DNA from: CAUTUX01 sp963542015
GTDB lineage: Bacteria > Bacillota > Clostridia > Christensenellales > CAG-917
DNA length: 64,000 nucleotides
Assembly (NCBI GenBank): GCA_963542015.1
Contig: CAUTUX010000002.1
Location: 34,838 to 98,837, forward strand
Reading direction: 5' to 3'
Shown here: one piece after another, positions 44,504 through 53,085 of the stretch
Layout of the letters: each line of letters opens with the position of its first letter
How positions within the stretch are numbered: position 1 is the first letter of the stretch
Program-made: the position numbers and the translations under genes
The notes under the pieces: generated by a model
The model's database searches: none
What the model was told of the DNA's origin: nothing
Seen by the model: the letters and a program-made list of their open reading frames with translations, nothing else

Positions 44504-46902
44504 TCCCTTATATTATAACTTGACCCATATTTCAGTACAATAGGAGCAATTGTATAACAGGCAAAGAAAGTAATTGATATTACAAGGGGTATCCACCATA
44601 TGAAGGTATATGAGAATAACATGCCTAAAAGCCTCAAAGAATCAATCAAAAACATCATTCCAAAAACACTTCCAACAATAGCCATAATTGAGGATATGGC
44701 AGCAAGCATGCCATTTTCTAAAATTTCTATTTTTAAAAGATCTTTCGAGCATCCTCCAACCTGTATAAATATTTGTCGTTCTTTTTTAAACTTTTGTCGT
44801 TCCATGTATGACATTCCATTTATTAAAAACAAACTAAATACTAATACCGCTCCAGCTACAAATCCCATAAAATTAAAAATTGAATTGGTAGAGCTTGCTT
44901 CCCATTTAAATGCATCAAGTGCTGAAACTGCGTAATAGTTTTTCTCTACCATAGCGTTGCGAATGTTGCTGACAAAATCATTCATATTCTTTCCACTTGG
45001 TTTTTTTAAAATAAATGTGTTTGCTCTTTCTCCAAATAGCTCTTTGATATTTTCATGCTTCATTATTGTATAATTGCCAGCAAACAGTGTATGCGAAACG
45101 AATCCAACAACCTCACACTCTCTATCTTTGCCATTTATATTTAGAGTAACTTTATCTCCAACCTTCAATCCGTAAAGTTCTTTTTTAGAACTATCCATGA
45201 CAACCGCATTTTTTTTGTTTAACATCTCGAGTATTTCTTCTCTACTTTTATCGGTATACTTGAAATCAACGAAATCTAAAATATCTGCACTGCCAAGAAC
45301 CATTGATGAGAATTTTAATTTGCCGTTCCTTACTTCTCCCTTCCCCCAGTACGCCTTAGTCCCTTTATCATAATCAATATTTTTATTTTTAAAATCTTCA
45401 AGCTTTGCACTTTCTCTAATGTTAGTAACGAAGGCAAAGTCTCTAAAGTCGTTTAAATATGAATTGAATATTTTTTTACTAACTCCAAAACCACTAAAGA
45501 GTAACGCTGTTATTAAAACAGCAACGAACAAACCAACGGCTAGCGATGTGTGTCGTTTCTGTGTTCCGACAGAACCTGTTGCAAGTTTCACAATCGGATT
45601 TTTTAAATGTTTGTTTTTCCTAAACAATCCTATAAATACTGCCGTCATTAAAGATAAGGCAACAAACATCATTAATATCCCTGGAATCGCCAGTGCTTTT
45701 CTTATTGTTGGAATTGCAATTTCCACTGATACAAAAACAAGCCACACAACAATAGAAATAATTGCAACAATTAATATTGCTTTATAATCATCTCTATATT
45801 TGTTAACTTGTTTCTTCTCATTATTTTTTCTCTTTTGTGCTCCAAACAGAAAGCTTAAAGCTATACTCAACAATACCCCTGCTATTGGTATTAATGTCGC
45901 TTGTACTGGTTGAACTTTAAATGTAGATATACTTTTCAAAGTTCCAAATGCTGTCAATGCAGTGATTGCTATTCCAAAAATTATTCCAAACAGTGCTGCG
46001 ATTAATGACATTATCAATGATTCATAAAAGAATATTGTCACTATATCTTTTTTTGTTGCTCCTATCTGCCGAAGTTTTTTATTGTATGTTTTCCTTCCTC
46101 TATTCAACAACATGAATAATAAGAAATAACTTATTATTGCTAGCCCAATTACAATAGGTCCAGCAACAACCATTGGAGCAACTATTGTATCTGTTTGCTC
46201 TTTTATGTATTGGTTGTCTCCTGTTCTTTTAACTTGAAAATCCTTATATTTTTCTTTCAATTCCGCTAATGCACTATCTGTGGGTACCCCTTTATTCAAC
46301 TTTACATACAATTCATTATATATAAGTCCTGTTTCTCCAATGAGATGTGCAATTCCATCTTGTATAACTCCAAGGATTACATTTGGATTATCTTTAATAA
46401 AGTATCCTTTGTTTTTTGCTATCCCGACAACATAGTAGTCTCTAATTGTTGTGCCTGACTTTAATGTTATTGTATCTCCAATCTTCAACTTAAACTTTTT
46501 TGCTGTGCTCTGTGAAATAATAACTTCGTTAGGATTCCTGATGTTTTTTGTGCCTTTATAAATTTCTATTGTTTTATTGTTGCTTATGTCTTCTTGTCTC
46601 ATTCCCCTAGCATTAACATATTGTTGACCATATTGCGGATATAATGACAATGTTGGAATAAACTTGTACTTTGATGAAGTTTGCTCATATGATGTTATTC
46701 TTGAAGACCCGCTGTTAGGCAAGATTGTTATATCACTTCCGTTTGCTGTTGAAACTTCATATTCATTTATATAGTCATTAATAATTGGTCTGAATGAAGC
46801 CATGGCAAATACCATTGCAACGATGATACTAATTGAAAATATAACCAATACCGTATTAGAAAGTTTTGACTTTAAGTTTTTTGCTGCCAGTTTAAATAAC
46901 AT
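44500..46902 (-). CDS. FtsX/MacB-type ABC permease
   Basis: 800 residues. Membrane segments at about 20-40, a first extracellular domain (about 45-240), three central segments, more segments (about 370-470), a second extracellular domain (about 490-670) and three C-terminal segments. This two-unit layout is typical of Gram-positive FtsX-like permeases of the BceB/MacB group, which couple ATP use to mechanical work on peptides or envelope enzymes rather than transport. Start overlaps the ATPase stop by 11 nt. Together with the helical lipoprotein it is an envelope system of unknown target. Confidence 0.9.
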   Translation of the reverse strand: MLFKLAAKNLKSKLSNTVLVIFSISIIVAMVFAMASFRPIINDYINEYEVSTANGSDITILPNSGSSRITSYEQTSSKYKFIPTLSLYPQYGQQYVNARGMRQEDISNNKTIEIYKGTKNIRNPNEVIISQSTAKKFKLKIGDTITLKSGTTIRDYYVVGIAKNKGYFIKDNPNVILGVIQDGIAHLIGETGLIYNELYVKLNKGVPTDSALAELKEKYKDFQVKRTGDNQYIKEQTDTIVAPMVVAGPIVIGLAIISYFLLFMLLNRGRKTYNKKLRQIGATKKDIVTIFFYESLIMSLIAALFGIIFGIAITALTAFGTLKSISTFKVQPVQATLIPIAGVLLSIALSFLFGAQKRKNNEKKQVNKYRDDYKAILIVAIISIVVWLVFVSVEIAIPTIRKALAIPGILMMFVALSLMTAVFIGLFRKNKHLKNPIVKLATGSVGTQKRHTSLAVGLFVAVLITALLFSGFGVSKKIFNSYLNDFRDFAFVTNIRESAKLEDFKNKNIDYDKGTKAYWGKGEVRNGKLKFSSMVLGSADILDFVDFKYTDKSREEILEMLNKKNAVVMDSSKKELYGLKVGDKVTLNINGKDRECEVVGFVSHTLFAGNYTIMKHENIKELFGERANTFILKKPSGKNMNDFVSNIRNAMVEKNYYAVSALDAFKWEASSTNSIFNFMGFVAGAVLVFSLFLINGMSYMERQKFKKERQIFIQVGGCSKDLLKIEILENGMLAAISSIMAIVGSVFGMMFLIDSLRLLGMLFSYTFIWWIPLVISITFFACYTIAPIVLKYGSSYNIRE

Positions 46903-47566
46903 CTGTTATTTTCCCGTTTTCTACTTTTATTATTTTTTCAGCATATTTCGCTTGTTCATCAGAGTGGGTAACCATTACTACAGCAACTCCATATTTGACA
47001 TTCATTTCCTTTAACAATCTCATCACTGCTTCGCCTCTTTTTTTGTCTAGGCTTGCTGTTGGCTCATCCAAAAATATTATCTGTGGATTTATAGCCATTG
47101 CCCTTACTATGGCAACCCTTTGCTGTTCTCCTCCACTTAATTCGTTTGGATGTTTGTCCGCCTTTTCTTCTATCTCAAAGAATTTCATCAATTCTTTTAT
47201 TTTCTCTTTAGATTCTTGAACTCTCTTAGATAATACTAACGGTAATTCTATATTTTCAAGCACCGTCATTGTGTCTATTAGGTTGTCTTTCTGATATACA
47301 AATGAGAAGTACTCTCGTCTCATTTGCGATAATTTCTTATCACTCATTTTATTTATATCTTCACCGTTTATTGTAACTACGCCTCCAGTCGGTTGCTCAA
47401 TTCCAGATAGAACATGAAGGAGAGTACTCTTCCCGCATCCGCTATCTCCTACAATTGATATAAATTCCCCTGCGTGTAAAGTAAAGTTTATATTATCCAA
47501 TATCACATTGCCTTTTTCATATTCCTTTGTGATATTTTCAGCCTTCAGTATTTCATTATGTTTCAA
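46892..47566 (-). CDS. ABC ATPase, MacB/LolD type
   Basis: 224 residues from a TTG start preceded by AAGGGG. Walker A GDSGCGKST, Q-loop VYQKDNLI, signature LSGGEQQR, Walker B IIFLDEPTASLD and H-loop VTHSDEQ are complete. The Gln-rich signature and length fit the LolD/MacB/BceA group that partners FtsX-type permeases. First gene of the ATPase-permease-lipoprotein unit. No two-component system is adjacent, so a bacitracin-type resistance role is not supported by context. Confidence 0.92.
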   Translation of the reverse strand: MKHNEILKAENITKEYEKGNVILDNINFTLHAGEFISIVGDSGCGKSTLLHVLSGIEQPTGGVVTINGEDINKMSDKKLSQMRREYFSFVYQKDNLIDTMTVLENIELPLVLSKRVQESKEKIKELMKFFEIEEKADKHPNELSGGEQQRVAIVRAMAINPQIIFLDEPTASLDKKRGEAVMRLLKEMNVKYGVAVVMVTHSDEQAKYAEKIIKVENGKITDVI

Positions 47567-47718
47567 ATTTATCCCCTTTTATATTAGATTAATATGCCAT
47601 CACTATTTCTTTATCACTTTCATTTTTCGTCATCCGCAAGTTTAAAAGTTTCAACACATTATCCTTTTATATTTTTAATATATTTTTAAGATCCTCTTTC
47701 GTTGTAAATTTTAATTTA

Positions 47719-48756
47719 TTATTCACCATCCCTTCGTAGTGCTCTAATTATACTTTTACCCAACTCCATAGCTAAGTTACACGGAACTGCATTGCCGATC
47801 TGTTTATATTGTGAAGCAACTGTTCCTACAAACTCCCATTCATCAGGAAATGATTGTATTCTTGCGTTCTCTCTTATGCTAAATGGCCTTACTTCTAGCG
47901 GGTAGCATCGCTCTGTTTGTTTCATCTGTGGTGTCGTCAAAACTGTTAGCCCTGGTTCATATAAACTTAGCCTTCTTAATATGCCTGTTTTACCTCCACC
48001 CATAAACCAGCTTTTTTTCATGTACTTTTTTGCAATATCTCTATCAATATCTCTCCAGTATCCGCTTGGTGGCACAAGAGCAAATATTGCCCTTTTTTCA
48101 CTAGAGTATCTTGCACATTCGCTTTGAGGAACATCCTTTAATACATCTTTTAAAACCAATTGTCTATTATGCTTACGAGGAAACTCAATTTTGACTGTTG
48201 ATGTTAGATCATTTCTTATACCTATTACAATCAACCTTTCTCTCTTTTGTGCAACTTCATAATCCAGTGCGTTTAAAACTGCATATTGTACTGCATATCC
48301 TTGATCTTCAAAAATATTAAAAATGGTTTTAAATGTTTTTCCTTTATCATGCGTTAACAACCCTCTAACAATTTCAAAAACAAACATCTTTGGCTGAAGT
48401 TTGTTCAGAAAAGTTGCGTAGTGATAAAACATTGTTCCTCTTATGTCTTCCAATCCTAATCTCTTACCTGCATAGCTAAAACTTTGACAAGGGGCTCCAC
48501 CAGACAATAAATCTAATTCTCCTTTGCTTATCTCAAACTCTTTTTCTAAATCTCTCGAAGCAACATTTTCAATATTCTCGCATACAACATTCCATTTTGA
48601 TCTGTTTGTTTTTAAAGTACATGCTGCAAATTTATCAAATTCTATAAGCCCAATATGATTAAAACCAGCCATTTTTAAGCCAAGAGCCAATCCCCCTGCT
48701 CCAGCAAACAACTCAATACTTTGATATTTTGTCGTTTCTTGTTTTCTCTTTTCCAT
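47719..48756 (-). CDS. DNA cytosine-5 methyltransferase without adjacent endonuclease
   Basis: 345 residues. Motifs: LFAGAGGLALGL (I), GGAPCQSFSYAGKR (IV, catalytic Cys), QKRERLIVIG (VIII), IRENARIQSFPDEW (IX), QIGNAVPCNLA (X). Motif VI, normally FENV, reads FEIV here: the Glu is kept but the Asn codon AAT is ATT. The GLEDIRGTMFYHYA and RGLLTHDKGKTF segments resemble the group that modifies GGNCC or GGWCC, but the target is uncertain. No endonuclease gene is adjacent, so it may be an orphan or a remnant of a lost system. The ribosome-binding site is weak (AGGG about 10 nt upstream). Confidence 0.88.
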   Translation of the reverse strand: MEKRKQETTKYQSIELFAGAGGLALGLKMAGFNHIGLIEFDKFAACTLKTNRSKWNVVCENIENVASRDLEKEFEISKGELDLLSGGAPCQSFSYAGKRLGLEDIRGTMFYHYATFLNKLQPKMFVFEIVRGLLTHDKGKTFKTIFNIFEDQGYAVQYAVLNALDYEVAQKRERLIVIGIRNDLTSTVKIEFPRKHNRQLVLKDVLKDVPQSECARYSSEKRAIFALVPPSGYWRDIDRDIAKKYMKKSWFMGGGKTGILRRLSLYEPGLTVLTTPQMKQTERCYPLEVRPFSIRENARIQSFPDEWEFVGTVASQYKQIGNAVPCNLAMELGKSIIRALRRDGE

Positions 48757-48878
48757 TATATGAAAACCCTAATCCATAGACTCAATTTTGCACAAATAAA
48801 AGCAATCGCTATTTATGCTGTTATTACCAATTATATCATTCTTGCTTTTACTTTTTTATAATATGTCATCAAAGCATC

Positions 48879-49994
48879 TCATGATTTCCACTCGACTTCA
48901 TATAAAATATTTCCTTTTTTTTCTTTCACATTCCACATGTCATGCCATCCCTTTGGCTTTTCATCTACCTTTATTCCACATTTTATCTTTTCTAACTTAT
49001 GACAATGTGCAAATGCTCTTTCTCCAATCTCCGTTACTGTAGATGGAATTGTTAATGATTCAATTGAAAGCTTTCTAAATGCTTGATTACCTATTTTCTT
49101 TAATCCTTCATTTAGTGTTAATGTCTTTAATTTCATATTTGCTTCAAATGCAGATGCCCCTATTTCTTCTACTGTCTTAGGAATTGTTAGCGTTGATATC
49201 TTACTACCATAAAATGCCAAATCATCTATTTTTGTTAAGCCTTCATTCAATGTAACTTCTTGTAGGCTTTCACAATCTGCAAATGCTTCATACCCTATCT
49301 CTTTAACATTGCTAGGAATATTGATTGATTCAATTGCTGTTTCTCTAAATGCTTGCTCGCTAATATTTTTTAGTCCTTCGCTTAGAGTAACCGTTTTAAG
49401 TTTTTTGCAACTATCACATATTCTAGATCCAATTTCTTCAACACTTTTTGGCATTGTTAAGCCTGTGATTGAAGTACGATAAAAAGCATGGTCCCCAATT
49501 TTCTTCAATCCTTCTTTCATTGTTACAGCTTGTAGATTTGAGCATTCCGCAAAAGCTCCTTCTTCTATTTCTTGAATTGTCTCAGGTATTTCTACGCTTC
49601 CCAACGAAGCATTACCCTCAAATGCATTATTAGAAATTTTAATTACTTTCTCACCTTTATATTGGTTTGGAATTTTAACATCATTAAAATAGCTATTAGC
49701 AAATTCATCTGGTAGCTCGCCTCCAGGAAACTCATCCTCTGGATTTGGAAACTCTGGCTGTTGTACGACTCCTTTGTATTTTTTTACAGCATATCCGCCA
49801 TCTATTTTTTCCATATCAAACAATTTTTCTATTTCTTCATCTGTTGTCTGTTTCTGCTTCTCTGGTTTTTTTTGCTCTGCTTCTTTTCCATTTTGTTTTG
49901 ATTTTTCTGGGGTTTTGTTTCCACAACCAAAAAGGCTCATCGTTAATATAAACATTAAGGTTAAAAATATTCCAGTCTTTAAAAATTTATTCAC
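48879..49994 (-). CDS. BspA-type leucine-rich-repeat lipoprotein
   Basis: 371 residues from a GTG start with GGAGG upstream. Signal peptide and lipobox SLFGC (Cys about 24). A Lys/Glu/Gln-rich linker follows, then about nine LRR_5 (BspA/TpLRR) repeats of about 23 residues, with units such as IGDHAFYRTSITGLTMPKSV and ASAFEANMKLKTLTLNEGL. Such repeats bind host or cell-surface ligands in gut and oral bacteria. No neighbour suggests a more specific role. Confidence 0.9.
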   Translation of the reverse strand: MNKFLKTGIFLTLMFILTMSLFGCGNKTPEKSKQNGKEAEQKKPEKQKQTTDEEIEKLFDMEKIDGGYAVKKYKGVVQQPEFPNPEDEFPGGELPDEFANSYFNDVKIPNQYKGEKVIKISNNAFEGNASLGSVEIPETIQEIEEGAFAECSNLQAVTMKEGLKKIGDHAFYRTSITGLTMPKSVEEIGSRICDSCKKLKTVTLSEGLKNISEQAFRETAIESINIPSNVKEIGYEAFADCESLQEVTLNEGLTKIDDLAFYGSKISTLTIPKTVEEIGASAFEANMKLKTLTLNEGLKKIGNQAFRKLSIESLTIPSTVTEIGERAFAHCHKLEKIKCGIKVDEKPKGWHDMWNVKEKKGNILYEVEWKS

Positions 49995-50233
49995 CTAAAT
50001 TCCTCCAAAATTCGTTAACTGCTTTATATTACCATTATTTTGGCTTTTCTGTCGCCTATTTATAGTTTTAAGCCACGAATAACCACGGCTTGAAAATAAA
50101 TTTATATGTTGAATTTGCTATGTTATTAGATTAGACCACCTAAATCTTGTCAAAATTTTTCTCATCAAACTGCTTGTATTCTAATAACTATATAAACAAT
50201 ACTTATATAACATTACAAAACCGCTAATTGATT

Positions 50234-50245
50234 GCGGCACGCTGC
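50234..50245 (+). promoter_or_regulatory. Two GCNGC sites upstream of the third methyltransferase
   Basis: GCGGC (50234-50238) and GCTGC (50241-50245) lie about 45 nt before the methyltransferase ATG. If the pair recognises GCNGC, these are two target sites in its own promoter region. The first also forms part of an imperfect dyad CCGC-9 nt-GCGG. Confidence 0.4.
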
Positions 50246-50286
50246 TATTTGTGTTAGACTAAACAAATAAAAGAGGCGAGGTTAAA

Positions 50287-51252
50287 ATGTTAAAGTGTGC
50301 TTCCTTTTTTTCTGGTGTAGGCGGTATTGATAAAGGCTTTGAGGCAAACAGTACTTTTAGTGTAGTATACGCTAATGAGATTGATCCTTATCCAATAAAA
50401 ACATATGAATTAAATTCAAAAATAAAAGTAGACTGCCGAGATATTCGCAAAATAGAACCTAATGAAATCCCTGACTTTGATGTATTACTGGCCGGTTTCC
50501 CTTGCCAAGCATTTAGCGTTGCTGGGAATAGACAAGGGTTTCATGATGAAAAAGGTCGGGGTACATTATTTTTTGAGTTGGTAAGGTTTATAAATGAAAA
50601 AAAACCTTCTATTGTGTTTCTTGAAAATGTTAAAAATTTAGTTGGGCATGATGGTGGAAATACTTTTGCTGTAATTATAGAAACTTTGCAAAATCAGGGA
50701 TATTATATTAAACACGCTGTTTTAAATGCTATGGAGTACGGAAATGTGCCTCAAAATAGAGAAAGAATATATATAGTAGCTTTCAAAAATCTAGATACTT
50801 ATAGAAATTTTAATTTCCCTATGCCAATAGTTTTAAATAAAAAATTGACCGACATTATTGATTTCAATAAAAAAGTTGATGATAGATACTACTACACTAA
50901 AGGAAAGTATAAGGGTGACATCTATGAAAAACTCTCTACTGCTATGGATGACGCTAATGCAATTTACCAATGGCGAAGAACTTATGTTAGAAAAAATAAA
51001 AGCGGTGTTGTTCCTACTCTTACAGCAAACCAGGGAGAAGGAGGTCACAATGTATGCTTAATAAAAACAATTAATGGAATTAGAAAAATGACCCCACACG
51101 AATGTTTCAATACGCAAGGATTTAGTCCAAACTTTAAATTACCTAAAGATATAAGTGATGCCAAGCTTTATAAACAGGCTGGCAATTCGGTTTGTGTTTC
51201 CGTTATCGAAAGAATTGCAAACAACATTGCAAGTGCATTAGGCGAAACATAA
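50287..51252 (+). CDS. DNA cytosine-5 methyltransferase (predicted GCNGC)
   Basis: 321 residues with motifs FFSGVGGIDKGF (I), GFPCQAFSVAGNRQGF (IV), LENVKNLVGHDGG (VI), PQNRERIYIVAF (VIII), MTPHECFNTQGF (IX) and QAGNSVCVSVI (X). Motif IX has His where Arg is usual. The body is of the HhaI group. The convergent neighbour is a Bsp6I-like endonuclease, so the predicted target is GCNGC. AGAGGCGAGG precedes the ATG. It is divergent from the LRR lipoprotein and ends 40 nt before the endonuclease stop. Confidence 0.92.
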   Translation: MLKCASFFSGVGGIDKGFEANSTFSVVYANEIDPYPIKTYELNSKIKVDCRDIRKIEPNEIPDFDVLLAGFPCQAFSVAGNRQGFHDEKGRGTLFFELVRFINEKKPSIVFLENVKNLVGHDGGNTFAVIIETLQNQGYYIKHAVLNAMEYGNVPQNRERIYIVAFKNLDTYRNFNFPMPIVLNKKLTDIIDFNKKVDDRYYYTKGKYKGDIYEKLSTAMDDANAIYQWRRTYVRKNKSGVVPTLTANQGEGGHNVCLIKTINGIRKMTPHECFNTQGFSPNFKLPKDISDAKLYKQAGNSVCVSVIERIANNIASALGET

Positions 51253-51292
51253 AATAAAAAACTCTTCTATAAAATTATAACTTTCTTTTTTA

Positions 51293-51835
51293 TTACCGGT
51301 TGTCTTTAATTATAAGACACCGTCTAATATCGAATATAATATCTGGCTCTAGGTTTTGTTCATCAACAAACAATTTTTGCAAACTTACATGTGGTCTTCT
51401 ACCCTGATCCTTCTGTTTTTGTATTGTTTCCGTTTTATTCGCTGGATACTTCCCTAATTCTTCCGAATTAATTTTCAAATCATAAATGTACAAGAGATTG
51501 TCATCTAAATTAAATCTTAGAAAAACTAGGTCGTCAAATTTGCATTTTGGACCGAATGAAGAGAGGTCGCCATCAAACCGAGATGTTGCTTTAAACTCTA
51601 TTTTTCTATTTGTTTTAGGATCTGTTGCGTCTCCAACTTCCTCACCCCTATTCCAGAGATAACCAAGACAATAACATCCCATTGGTTCACTGATAGCATC
51701 AGGCATATTCATCCCTCTATGGCTATTGTTGGAAATATATGCATTTAAGTCTTTCCATCTAAAATAAGCATTACAACTTTCATCAATACGAGCCTCATCA
51801 ATTACAATTTGGTTAAATTTATTGTAAATTGGCAT
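51293..51835 (-). CDS. Bsp6I-like restriction endonuclease (predicted GCNGC)
   Basis: 180 residues, AAGGAGAAG before the ATG. The conserved stretch SEPMGCYCLGYLWNRG, then GDATDP, KIEFKATSRFDGDLSSFGP and DDLVFLRFN match the Bsp6I family. The metal-site pattern D...ExK (GDATDP to IEFKAT) of PD-(D/E)xK nucleases is present. Size is as in that family. It should cut GCNGC unless methylated. Convergent with the methyltransferase, so their expression is uncoupled except by overlap of ends. Confidence 0.8.
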   Translation of the reverse strand: MPIYNKFNQIVIDEARIDESCNAYFRWKDLNAYISNNSHRGMNMPDAISEPMGCYCLGYLWNRGEEVGDATDPKTNRKIEFKATSRFDGDLSSFGPKCKFDDLVFLRFNLDDNLLYIYDLKINSEELGKYPANKTETIQKQKDQGRRPHVSLQKLFVDEQNLEPDIIFDIRRCLIIKDNR

Positions 51836-51925
51836 CTCTCTTCTCCTTCAACAATCTTAACATGGCTGATAAATTCTTTTCTGTAAATTTATTTTATATT
51901 AATTAACTTTTAACATTATTACAAC

Positions 51926-51962
51926 AAGCAGACACCACCACTTGCGATGTCTGTTTGCCTTT
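51926..51962. terminator. Possible terminator at the end of the conjugation-module operon
   Basis: AAGCAGACA and TGTCTGTTT pair (9 bp, one G-U) around a 13-nt loop, with TTTTT close on the plus side. It lies between the Bsp6I-like gene and the last accessory gene. Confidence 0.4.
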
Positions 51963-52072
51963 TTCTCGTTCTATATTTTTTGTATACTGTCTTCATTCAA
52001 ACATTCGTTTAAACTTTTATTTTGCACGGTTAATCTTTTTCATTTTATATTTTGGTGTGTCTATTCCGTTTT

Positions 52073-52549
52073 TTATAGTTCTAGTATCGGTCGATCGTTA
52101 ATATTGTCTGTAGTCTGTTCTGTCATTGGCTGTATTTTGCTTAACATGCACTTAACATTGCAAAATCTGATATCTTTATCTGGTTTAATTTTAGCAACCT
52201 TCCAGTTGTCGTTTTCATATAAATATATATATTCAATCCACGGATATAATCGTTCATTGTCTAGATCAATTAATTTTGCCTTTGTATCGTCACACTCCGC
52301 GTCTCTACCGTATGCAACACATACCCCAGGTTCTTGATTATGTATACTGTGTTCTCTCCATTGAGGATTTATTTTTTCTCCCAAGCATGACAAATCGCCA
52401 AGAGCAAGTAATTCATCGACCTTATCTGAAGTGTTGTAGTTTTCAAACAGTATTCTTCCATTATTACTAATATATCCATCATGATGACAATAAATGCCTA
52501 TAATATTCCCATCTTCCATTTTTTTACATATATAGCTTCTTGTACTCAT
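52073..52549 (-). CDS. Conserved mobile-element protein, unknown
   Basis: 158 residues from MSTRSYICK, with AAGGAGAGAA upstream; the longer frame lacks a site. The opening STRSYI followed by IYCHHDGY is typical of small proteins found in phages and conjugative elements, whose role is not known. Several Cys and Asp. It is the last gene of the minus-strand element operon. Confidence 0.8.
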   Translation of the reverse strand: MSTRSYICKKMEDGNIIGIYCHHDGYISNNGRILFENYNTSDKVDELLALGDLSCLGEKINPQWREHSIHNQEPGVCVAYGRDAECDDTKAKLIDLDNERLYPWIEYIYLYENDNWKVAKIKPDKDIRFCNVKCMLSKIQPMTEQTTDNINDRPILEL

Positions 52550-52574
52550 TTCTCTCCTTTTATTTGTTTTTTTG

Positions 52575-52961
52575 TTATTCTCGTATCCAACCCATATATC
52601 GTTCACGACTCTCACAATTATTCATGTTCAGATAATCTCCGATCTCCTCTATTTGTTCTCTTTCTAAGCTTGCTGGATTGTTCCTATCATCTAGTGCAAA
52701 AAGTACGGCTGTTCCAAACACACTACTCCCCTTCTCTGGAATGAAAAAATTAGGATCTTTACCTCTTATTTTTGCTCTATCATTTTCATACCCATATACT
52801 CCCTTTATTGTCGGTATTTTAAATAGCTTAATGTATCCATCTACCAATGATTGCATTAAGAAGAGGTCGGGTATCACCTCTTCTATTACAACTTCTTCCA
52901 TTGGGTTTTTTATTGCCACGGTTATAGGATCTCTTTCTGCTCTAGTCCAAAGAAATCTCAT
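52575..52961 (-). CDS. DUF3846-like mobile-element protein
   Basis: 128 residues. The order of short segments (VDGYIKLFKIP, then FFIPEKGSSVFGTAVLFA) fits DUF3846 proteins, common in conjugative transposons; function unknown. The gene overlaps the end of the small upstream frame by 20 nt and is 25 nt before the next gene. Confidence 0.7.
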   Translation of the reverse strand: MRFLWTRAERDPITVAIKNPMEEVVIEEVIPDLFLMQSLVDGYIKLFKIPTIKGVYGYENDRAKIRGKDPNFFIPEKGSSVFGTAVLFALDDRNNPASLEREQIEEIGDYLNMNNCESRERYMGWIRE

Positions 52962-53085
52962 CTCTCGCTTTTTCTTCCTCCTGTTTTATTAGTTCTTCTG
53001 CAAGTAGTCTCCTAATATATTCCTCTATTTTCTTTTTTATAATCTCTTTTTCTTTTTCAGTTTCTTTTTCTTCTTTTCTCTTCAT
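52942..53085 (-). CDS. Small helical protein, 47 residues
   Basis: ATG at 53085 overlaps the stop of the ArdC-N-type gene by 4 nt (ATGA) and GGAG lies 8 nt upstream. The product is nearly all Lys, Glu, Arg and Ile/Leu, so a single charged helix. Translational overlaps at both ends argue that it is real; the low complexity argues for caution. Confidence 0.6.
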   Translation of the reverse strand: MKRKEEKETEKEKEIIKKKIEEYIRRLLAEELIKQEEEKARDEISLD

